Assembly (NCBI RefSeq): GCF_000172635.2
Contig: NC_018632.1
Span: 3,410,001 to 3,474,000 of the forward strand
Direction of reading: 5' to 3'
Source: Alteromonas macleodii ATCC 27126
GTDB lineage: Bacteria > Pseudomonadota > Gammaproteobacteria > Enterobacterales > Alteromonadaceae
Length of the DNA stretch: 64,000 bases
A program made the translations under genes and the position numbers. Positions 25,896 through 32,758 of this stretch are shown one piece after another. Numbering within the stretch: the first letter of the stretch is position 1; every line of letters begins with the position of its first letter. A model generated the notes under the pieces. It worked only from the letters and a program-made list of their open reading frames with translations. It was not told where the DNA came from and searched no databases.

Positions 25896-25997
25896 AGTGC
25901 GTTGAGGCACGGTTGAAACCTTCGGGGCGCATGGACGCGCCCCGAGAGCCTACAAGGATGTATTTACGGCGTGTTTCAACTGTGCCTCAACGCACTC
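25896..25997 (+). repeat. Element D: structured inverted repeat, plus orientation (acnD-prpF gap, third of three)
   Basis: The outer arms are the best of the set. GAGTGCGTTGAGGCAC (25896-25911) continuing to GGTTGAAAC pairs with the stretch ending at 25997 at 24 of 25 positions. Inside are TCGGGGCGC(A)-TGGA-CGCGCCCCGA (loop 25932-25935) and TACA-AGGA-TGTA (25951-25962), followed by TTTACGGCGTG. The second hairpin matches the 11 bases UACARGGAUGU of the published CsrA consensus. It ends 21 bases before the prpF start codon. Confidence 0.85.
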
Positions 25998-26018
25998 ATA
26001 CCGACGAAAGGAAAAAAC

Positions 26019-27200
26019 ATGACAAAGTATGCGCCACAACTTCGAGTACCGGCTACCTACATGCGTGGCGGTACCAGTAAGGGTGTGTTTTTCAATTTAA
26101 CCGATTTGCCAGAAGCCGCGCAAAAGCCAGGTCCGGCGCGCGATGCCCTGCTTCTGCGCGTAATTGGCAGCCCCGATCCGTACGGTAAACAAACCGACGG
26201 TATGGGCGGTGCTACATCAAGTACCAGCAAAACCGTTATCTTAAGCAAAAGTGAACGTGAAGGTTACGATGTGGACTATCTATTTGGTCAAGTAGCCATA
26301 GACAAGCCATTCGTAGACTGGAGTGGAAACTGCGGAAACCTAACGGCAGCCGTAGGCGCATTTGCGATAACCAATGGGCTAGTGAATAGAAGTAAATTAC
26401 CAGAAAACGGCATTGCCACCGTCAATATTTGGCAAGCCAATATCAACAAAGCCATTATCGCTAAGGTGCCAATGACTAACGGGGAAGTACAGGAAACGGG
26501 CGACTTTGAACTAGACGGTGTCACCTTCCCTGCCGCAGAAGTAGAAGTAGCCTTTGTTGACCCAGCTGACGGTGAAGGGGCAATCTTCCCGACAGGACGA
26601 TTAGTCGACACACTTGAAGTTCCAGGCGTAGGCTCACTTCAGGCGACCATGATAAACGCGGGTATTCCGACTATTTTCATCAACGCAGAAGATATTGGCT
26701 ACACAGGCACTGAACTGCAGGATGATATAAACAGCGACTCCGAGGCGCTGTCCAAGTTCGAAGCAATTCGTGCACACGGCGCGGTTCAGATGGGGCTCAT
26801 CAATGATGTGGGTGAAGCTGCAAACAGGCAGCACACACCAAAAGTCGCGTTCGTTGCACCTCCAAGAGGTTACCAAGCTTCCAGTGGCAAAGATATTTTG
26901 GGTTCAGACATTGATGTATTGGTTCGCGCACTGTCTATGGGGAAACTTCATCATGCTATGATGGGCACGGCAGCAGTCGCGATCGCAGCGGCTGCGGCGA
27001 TACCCGGCACTCTTGTAAATATCGCAGCTGGCGGCGACGAAAGAGACTCGGTTACTTTTGGGCATCCATCTGGAACGCTTAGAGTAGGAGCAAGAGCTAC
27101 GTTTGAAGACGACAAGTGGCAAATTAAGCAAGCTGTAATGAGCAGAAGCGCACGTATTTTGATGGAAGGCTCCGTGCGTGTTCCCGCTGAACAAAGTTAG
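26019..27200 (+). CDS. prpF: 2-methylaconitate cis-trans isomerase
   Basis: PrpF isomerises the 2-methyl-aconitate made by AcnD into the form that aconitase can hydrate to 2-methylisocitrate. The ATG at 26019 has GAAAGGA 6-12 bases upstream. An in-frame ATG at 25971 lies inside the right arm of element D and is rejected. The 393-aa product shows the PrpF marks 'PATYMRGGTSKGVFFNL', 'GGATSSTSKTVILS' and 'DWSGNCGNLTAAVGAFAI' with the active-site Cys. It completes the AcnD/PrpF branch of propionate catabolism. Confidence 0.96.
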   Translation: MTKYAPQLRVPATYMRGGTSKGVFFNLTDLPEAAQKPGPARDALLLRVIGSPDPYGKQTDGMGGATSSTSKTVILSKSEREGYDVDYLFGQVAIDKPFVDWSGNCGNLTAAVGAFAITNGLVNRSKLPENGIATVNIWQANINKAIIAKVPMTNGEVQETGDFELDGVTFPAAEVEVAFVDPADGEGAIFPTGRLVDTLEVPGVGSLQATMINAGIPTIFINAEDIGYTGTELQDDINSDSEALSKFEAIRAHGAVQMGLINDVGEAANRQHTPKVAFVAPPRGYQASSGKDILGSDIDVLVRALSMGKLHHAMMGTAAVAIAAAAAIPGTLVNIAAGGDERDSVTFGHPSGTLRVGARATFEDDKWQIKQAVMSRSARILMEGSVRVPAEQS

Positions 27201-27251
27201 TACAACGCAATGTTATATAAGAATAAAATTATTTAGACATAAGTATAAAAC

Positions 27252-27274
27252 GCCCTCTCTTTGAGGGCTTTTTT
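27252..27274 (+). terminator. Terminator of the propionate cluster
   Basis: GCCCTC (27252-27257) and GAGGGC (27263-27268) form a short stem with a 5-nt loop, followed by six T residues. It marks the end of the prp transcription unit. Confidence 0.85.
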
Positions 27275-27321
27275 GTCTATAATTGGTTATTATCGAAGCC
27301 TAAGTGCCGAGAGTAGATCAC

Positions 27322-28578
27322 ATGTATAAAGTTCTTGTAGTAGAAGACAGTCTCACTGTCCGAAAGATTGTAAACAAACTTATTGAGGATAATCCTCACT
27401 TTACGTGTGATCTGTGCGAAGATCTTGCGGAAGCTAAAAGTGCCCTCGAGAGTGACACCGAATACTTGGCAGCCATCGTCGACTTAAACCTTCCCGACGC
27501 GCCCAACGGCGAGAGCGTTGAGCTTGCACTTTCCTACAACGTTCCAACCATCGTACTTACTGGGAATTTCGACGAATTTACCCGTGCTCAGTTACTCGAT
27601 CAGGGCGTACTGGATTACATTACAAAAGAGTCTCGCTATTCATACCTTCAAGTGTCTAAACTTGTAGACCGTTTAAGAAAGAATCTCACTACCAAAGTGT
27701 TGGTGGTGGAAGATTCTAGAACGAGCCGAAATCACATTTGCTCATTACTTCGCAAATTCCAATTTCAGGTACATGAAGCGAACGATGGCTTAGAAGCGTT
27801 GGAAGAGCTTGATAATCACCGCGATATTAAAATGGTTATTGCTGATCACCGTATGCCCAATATGGACGGTTATGAACTGGTTAAAGCAATACGCCACGAA
27901 AAACGCATGCAAGACTTGGTATTTATCGGTTTATCGGCAAACGGCGACAGCGTGTTGACCTCGAAATTCATTAAAAGCGGCGCCAATGACTTCCTGTCCA
28001 AACCGTTTTATCACGAAGAATTCTACTGCAGAATTATGCAAAACCTTGAATCACAAGAAATGATTCAAACCATTAGAAATTCAGCAAACTTAGACCCGCT
28101 AACCAAGGTATACAATCGCCGTTTTCTCTACGAAAAAGCAGAGGAGTTATTTGCCAATAAAGCGTCGAGAAAGGATGTCATTGTGTCTATGATCGATGCT
28201 GACAACTTCAAAAGTGTAAACGATACCTACGGCCATAAAACGGGTGACATGTTATTGCAGGAATTTGCAGCATTGTTAAAAGATTACTTCCCCGACGATC
28301 TTATTGTGCGCTATGGGGGTGAAGAATTTACAGTGGTATCGGTAAGGCCACCTAAAGTGTATCTATCTGCGCTTTCAGCGTTTATGGATGCAGTGCGCTC
28401 TACTATTTTTACCAATCACAAGTTCAATATCACGTGCAGTATCGGCGTATGTACCGAGGAACACAAGTGCTTGGAGTCGCAGTTAGAAGTGGCTGATGCG
28501 CGCTTATACGAAGCTAAGCACGCGGGCAAAGATCAGATCATTCTGAGAGACTCAGTCGCCAAAACAGTAGAGGCGTAA
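27322..28578 (+). CDS. Diguanylate cyclase with two receiver domains
   Basis: This cytosolic 418-aa signalling protein has two REC domains and a GGDEF domain. The ATG at 27322 is preferred to a GTG at 27304. REC1 (~1-120) has 'VVEDSLTVRK', Asp in 'AIVDLNLPDAPNG' and Lys in 'YITKES'. REC2 (~130-250) has 'VVEDSRTSRN', Asp in 'VIADHRMPNMDGYE' and Lys in 'FLSKPF'. The GGDEF domain has an intact 'RYGGEEF' active site, so it should make cyclic di-GMP. The inhibitory I-site RxxD is replaced by FPDD. No partner kinase is adjacent. Confidence 0.94.
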   Translation: MYKVLVVEDSLTVRKIVNKLIEDNPHFTCDLCEDLAEAKSALESDTEYLAAIVDLNLPDAPNGESVELALSYNVPTIVLTGNFDEFTRAQLLDQGVLDYITKESRYSYLQVSKLVDRLRKNLTTKVLVVEDSRTSRNHICSLLRKFQFQVHEANDGLEALEELDNHRDIKMVIADHRMPNMDGYELVKAIRHEKRMQDLVFIGLSANGDSVLTSKFIKSGANDFLSKPFYHEEFYCRIMQNLESQEMIQTIRNSANLDPLTKVYNRRFLYEKAEELFANKASRKDVIVSMIDADNFKSVNDTYGHKTGDMLLQEFAALLKDYFPDDLIVRYGGEEFTVVSVRPPKVYLSALSAFMDAVRSTIFTNHKFNITCSIGVCTEEHKCLESQLEVADARLYEAKHAGKDQIILRDSVAKTVEA

Positions 28579-28588
28579 ATCACTGAGT

Positions 28589-30166
28589 CTACTGCAGCCA
28601 ACGCGGTATTAAGTAGCAAACAACGACCAATAAGCAAAAATAGCCAAGCAATAGGGTGGCAATCGGCTTATCAATCAGTAAGCGTCGTTGACCAGAGGTG
28701 GTGATCGTCGCTGTATCGTTTTCATCATTAGCTGACAAAACAGACAAGATAATAGCGGGTATCACTGTGCTCGCGAACCCCGTTACATTCCACCAAAACC
28801 AAAACACGTCCTCGACAAAAAATGCGAACGACAAATTAGTCAGCACGCCACACATCAGGCCGGTATTGACCTGTGTGGCATTTATCTTCTTCGTTAGCAT
28901 GCCAAGTAGAAACACAGCCAAGACAGGACCAAAAAAAACAGAGCCCACTTTGTTCACCGCTTCTATTACGGTAGGCGCTATATCGCCAGCATTGAGCGAA
29001 AGCAGCAAAATAATCCCTCCCCAAAGCAAGCCCGCAAACTTAGCATGATTCAGGTAGCCTTCAGGTTTTGCGCGTTTCCGAGTGAGTTTGAAATAATCTT
29101 CAAGCGAAACAGCGGCAAGAGAGTTTATTGCTGAGCTCAGTGATGACATGGCTGCAGCAAGAATAGCGACCACAAGCAAGCCGATAAGCCCATGAGGTAA
29201 ATAATTAAGAATAAAGACCGGCATAAGCCAGTCCGGATTATCTTTAGGAATTTGCGATAGCAAGTTGGCGTCGTTAAACGCTAGTGTGCCGACCACCAAG
29301 CCTGCTAAACAATATAGAAGTGTTATAGGGAACCTAAAAATGCCATTGGCTAACATCATCTTTTTAAGATCGCTTTCCGATTTCGCTGACAATGCCCTCT
29401 GTGCTTCTGATTGATCACAACCGTAGTATGAGGCGTAAAGGATCACGCCACCTAGCACCATAGGAAAAAAGCCGAAGCCGTCACCATCAAAACCCAGAGA
29501 TGAAAAATTAAGGGTAGAGACCCGCTCGCTTGGAAGTAACTGTAAAAAATGCTCCCAACCGCCTAATGCGTTAAGACCAAAAGCAATGCAGATAGCTGTG
29601 CCCAAAACGATGACAACCATTTGTACCGCGTCACCATATACAACTGCTTTCATGCCTCCTTGTAAGGAGTACAAAACGGTAATCACACCAATGAGTAATA
29701 TTGCCTGCGTGGATGAAACCTGCATGGTTCCTTGCAATATAATGGATAGCGCGTAAACCATTATGCCGGTAGCGAAGGCTCTGCTAAATTGAAATACAAC
29801 ACTGATACAAATACGGGTAGAGGTAGAGAAACGTCGCTCAAGATAGTCATAAATACTCACCACACCGCTTCGGTATAATGTAGGCAACACGGTGGTAATG
29901 AGTAAAAGCATGGCTAACGGAACTGCCAGTTCATAAGAGAGCCAAATCAGCCCTCCACCCTCACGGAAGCCGACAAATGCAGGAGCGGAAATGAAACTGA
30001 CCGCCGAGAGTTGCGTCGCCATCACTGAAAGTAACAGCGGTTTCCAACTTAAGCTTCTTCCAGCGAGAAAATAATCTTTCTTTGACTGCTGTCCACGCAA
30101 GCTAAAGCCGATGACGAGTAAAGTGATGAGGTAAATCGCGATGACACTGTAATCAAGAATATCCAT
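28589..30166 (-). CDS. Sodium:solute symporter (SSS family)
   Basis: This inner-membrane cotransporter of 525 aa has about 13-14 helices and the LeuT-type fold of the SSS/SLC5 family. Typical stretches are 'YFLAGRSLSWKPLLLSVMATQLSAVSF' (split helix 1 region), 'LYSLQGGMKAVVYGDAVQM' and 'AAAMSSLSSAINSLAAVSLEDY', where the Ser residues contribute to the sodium site. The substrate cannot be read from sequence; sugars, sialic acid and myo-inositol are common for this branch. It converges with the diguanylate cyclase gene 10 bases away. Confidence 0.9.
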   Translation of the reverse strand: MDILDYSVIAIYLITLLVIGFSLRGQQSKKDYFLAGRSLSWKPLLLSVMATQLSAVSFISAPAFVGFREGGGLIWLSYELAVPLAMLLLITTVLPTLYRSGVVSIYDYLERRFSTSTRICISVVFQFSRAFATGIMVYALSIILQGTMQVSSTQAILLIGVITVLYSLQGGMKAVVYGDAVQMVVIVLGTAICIAFGLNALGGWEHFLQLLPSERVSTLNFSSLGFDGDGFGFFPMVLGGVILYASYYGCDQSEAQRALSAKSESDLKKMMLANGIFRFPITLLYCLAGLVVGTLAFNDANLLSQIPKDNPDWLMPVFILNYLPHGLIGLLVVAILAAAMSSLSSAINSLAAVSLEDYFKLTRKRAKPEGYLNHAKFAGLLWGGIILLLSLNAGDIAPTVIEAVNKVGSVFFGPVLAVFLLGMLTKKINATQVNTGLMCGVLTNLSFAFFVEDVFWFWWNVTGFASTVIPAIILSVLSANDENDTATITTSGQRRLLIDKPIATLLLGYFCLLVVVCYLIPRWLQ

Positions 30167-30267
30167 ATAAACGCAAGGTTAAGCAACTAAATACCTACCA
30201 TTACATAAACTCGGTCTATTTGCATAAAAAACGTATAAAAAAGCAGCGCTCAAAGAAACAGTGTACG

Positions 30268-31974
30268 TTACATCCAAGACCTTCTGGTTGACTCCACCTC
30301 GAATAGCACACTATCAGCTAGTTTATTAACGTAGTCTTCTGGTAGAAACGGCACAGTCACTGCCCCCGAAGCCAGTACAAACTTAACGGTGGCCTGTTTT
30401 CTTCGCTTCATAAACACGCTTTGCTTAACGATAACTTGCTGCGCTTTATAGGGCTCAAAGCATTGATAGTCGATGCCTATTCTACCTCGCCTTATATAAA
30501 CGTACTTACTGTCGTAGGCTATACCCCATCGCCACCACCTAAGCGTGAGTAACAGCGATACCGCACTAAAGACAACGAGTGAACCTAGCATAATATCTAG
30601 ATGGGATGACACAGCGCCAATAGTGAAAAAGGTAATAAAAGGCAACGTCCAGCCCGCAAGCAACCAAAAAGTAATAAATCGCTTACTAATGGTTTGATAA
30701 TCTTGACCTCGCAGGTCACATCCAGGCATCACTTCTTGACTAAGCGCGAAGGCTTCATCTTCGGTTACCGATGGCACAATAAGCTTATTTGGCGACATCA
30801 GTTCTTGCATTTGCTGCCCAGCCGTTGAGTTCTGCTCAAAATACAAATTCACCCGCTTTAGTATTTTATCCAGCCAGTCTTGCTTCGCCGTAATCATTTG
30901 GATGCGTGAAGCTCGCATGCTGACTTCCAGTTTATTAAGCAAGCCGCTGCGACGGATATAGCGATCACCTGTTCGTGAAAGTGTGTAGCCGTAAAAAGTG
31001 AAAAGCGCGCCACCAACACTCAGCAGTGCCACTAACGCCATAAGCATCGTGAGAATGACAAAGGCATACAATCCAAATTGCCACCACGCAACCGTTTGTT
31101 CACCAACCAGCTGATTAAGCTGCAAGCCTTTATCGGCTAACCACTCTGAAACTAGACCGAACACATCGTCATAGAAAGGTGCCGCAGCACCCAGTATGAT
31201 CCACACGCGATTGTTGGTGATACCGTGAATAATGATGTCTTTCACGGACCGTCGATTTAATACTTCTTCATTTGAATGGGAAGAATCTATCGCTTTAGTG
31301 CGCGTTCGTGGCGTGGGAAAAGACGAACTCTGCTCGTCGGATAAATCTTCATTTGGCAAACAATCCAGGTCACCCTCATCGTGCAGCGCTTTTTCATACA
31401 ACACCTGCTTTTTGAGCGCTTCAGCATAATCTTCAGGAACCGCTACAATTTTAGCTTCTTCTTTCCCACTTCCTGCGGTATCAAGCACCACTAGCGCGTA
31501 CCCAAAAGGTCGGTAATAAAAAGGGCGTTCTATCTTAACGTTTTGAATACGCCACAAGGGCAAGTTGGTATAGCGGCGTTGAAACACGCCATGATGAATC
31601 TCAACGTGCTGGTTGTGCACGCGAAACTTGTACATTAAAAAGCTTATTACGCCGCTGACACTGGTAGATAGAAAGAGGATTCCAGCACCGATTAGTACTT
31701 CAGGCGACAGCAGGTTATCCCAAATATTGAACGATATGGCTAAGGCGGGAATGGTATAAATAAGCACTTGAGCCGAGTTGGTAAAATTGCGAATAGTAAA
31801 ATACAAAATAGAAATTAGAGAGAGGCGCTGCCACTCATCACCCGTCTCTACTTTAAGTTTCGGTTCTTCCATATTAGCATCTTGCCCATGGGATTTGAGC
31901 ACAGCATCTTCTTTCAGCTCTTTTGACTGATTAAGTGTAGGCGCTTGGTGTGAGGGCGTTTCTGATACCGTCAT
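30268..31974 (-). CDS. PH-domain membrane protein, YdbT-like
   Basis: This 568-aa inner-membrane protein carries bacterial PH (bPH2/YdbT) domains. After an acidic N-terminal tail of ~50 residues come pairs of helices, each followed by a beta-rich PH domain: 'VHNQHVEIHHGVFQRRYTNLPLWRIQNVKIE', 'RRSGLLNKLEVSMRASRIQMIT' and 'YDSKYVYIRRGRIGIDYQCFEP' begin three such units. This matches YdbT of Bacillus, encoded next to YdbS there and here. The start codon shares one base with the stop of the upstream gene (TAATG), so translation is coupled. The molecular function is not established. Confidence 0.85.
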   Translation of the reverse strand: MTVSETPSHQAPTLNQSKELKEDAVLKSHGQDANMEEPKLKVETGDEWQRLSLISILYFTIRNFTNSAQVLIYTIPALAISFNIWDNLLSPEVLIGAGILFLSTSVSGVISFLMYKFRVHNQHVEIHHGVFQRRYTNLPLWRIQNVKIERPFYYRPFGYALVVLDTAGSGKEEAKIVAVPEDYAEALKKQVLYEKALHDEGDLDCLPNEDLSDEQSSSFPTPRTRTKAIDSSHSNEEVLNRRSVKDIIIHGITNNRVWIILGAAAPFYDDVFGLVSEWLADKGLQLNQLVGEQTVAWWQFGLYAFVILTMLMALVALLSVGGALFTFYGYTLSRTGDRYIRRSGLLNKLEVSMRASRIQMITAKQDWLDKILKRVNLYFEQNSTAGQQMQELMSPNKLIVPSVTEDEAFALSQEVMPGCDLRGQDYQTISKRFITFWLLAGWTLPFITFFTIGAVSSHLDIMLGSLVVFSAVSLLLTLRWWRWGIAYDSKYVYIRRGRIGIDYQCFEPYKAQQVIVKQSVFMKRRKQATVKFVLASGAVTVPFLPEDYVNKLADSVLFEVESTRRSWM

Positions 31975-32528
31975 TAGCGTGCACCTATGTCTTTATGAGC
32001 AAGAATGAACTCACGCAACTGCTCTGCCCTTTCAATGCTTAACCCAGGTATTTCAAACGTGTGCATTTCACCACCAGCCGAAAACACCTGAAGTGAGGCA
32101 AGACCCGCCCACCTGTCCAATGGACCGCGATTAACCTCTACATGCTGAACACGCAAAATAGGTTGGCACGAGAGTTTTCTAAAAATTAGCCCTGACTGCT
32201 TACTGATGTCTTGCTCTCGAATCGCATAAAATATGCGTACATCAGCAAAAAAGTGGTACAGCGCCCATAGAGAGCCTACAGCGACGATACCAGCAACAAC
32301 ATACGGGTAGGCTTGCAGCAGTCCTTCTGGCAATGACCAAAAGCTTTGGAATCGTAACGCAGAAGCAACACCGATTAGCACTAAGGCTATCAATCCAATG
32401 GAGAGGATATTTAGTGTCCGGTACTTTTTGGATATAGGAAGTAATGCGAGCGTTTGAAGTGAGGGAATTTCCTCAACACTGAGCTGATTATTTGAAAACA
32501 CGGTTTCTTGTTGTGCGCTAATTGTCAT
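31974..32528 (-). CDS. PH-domain membrane protein, YdbS-like
   Basis: This 184-aa protein has two helices (residues ~48-95) and one bPH2 domain ('RIFYAIREQDISKQSGLIFRKLSCQPILRVQHVEVNRG'). The ATG at 32528 has AAGGA about nine bases upstream; a GTG at 32549 would overlap that site. It forms a two-gene unit with the YdbT-like gene. An 8-bp tandem repeat lies 64-135 bases upstream of the start codon. Confidence 0.85.
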   Translation of the reverse strand: MTISAQQETVFSNNQLSVEEIPSLQTLALLPISKKYRTLNILSIGLIALVLIGVASALRFQSFWSLPEGLLQAYPYVVAGIVAVGSLWALYHFFADVRIFYAIREQDISKQSGLIFRKLSCQPILRVQHVEVNRGPLDRWAGLASLQVFSAGGEMHTFEIPGLSIERAEQLREFILAHKDIGAR

Positions 32529-32591
32529 CGCATTAATTCCTTTTACCACTGTATAAATAAGTTCAGCCTGCCGCTTTTTTTAAGGAGAGGC

Positions 32592-32663
32592 TTAGCTACT
32601 TAACTACTTAGCTACTTAACTACTTAGCTACTTTGCTACTTTGCTACTTTGCTACTTAGCAAC
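32592..32663. repeat. Tandem repeat, nine 8-bp units (TTWGCTAC)
   Basis: Nine consecutive octamers run without interruption: TTAGCTAC and TTAACTAC alternate for units 1-5, units 6-8 are TTTGCTAC, and unit 9 is TTAGCAAC. The array lies between the ydbS-like start and the arcB stop, in the upstream promoter region of the ydbS-like gene. Such arrays can change copy number by slippage. Confidence 0.9.
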
Positions 32664-32701
32664 GCTGCTCTGAACGCTTTCTCTAGCGCAGTTTTTATAA
32701 C

Positions 32702-32727
32702 AAAAAAGAGGGCAAGCCCTCTTTTTT
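32702..32727 (-). terminator. Bidirectional-looking terminator after arcB
   Basis: AAAAAAGAGGGC (32702-32713) and GCCCTCTTTTTT (32716-32727) are perfect inverted repeats, so both strands show a hairpin followed by a T run. It lies 32 bases after the arcB stop codon. Confidence 0.85.
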
Positions 32728-32758
32728 ACGTTTCCTATTAAAGAGCGCGTTATGCTAA

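Noticed and set aside
25971..26018. N-terminal extension of PrpF from an upstream ATG
   Set aside because: The extension is encoded by the right arm of element D; the ATG at 26019 has a proper ribosome site and matches the family start.
32592..32663. CRISPR array
   Set aside because: The units are only 8 bp and directly adjacent with no spacers, and no cas genes are present; it is a simple tandem repeat.
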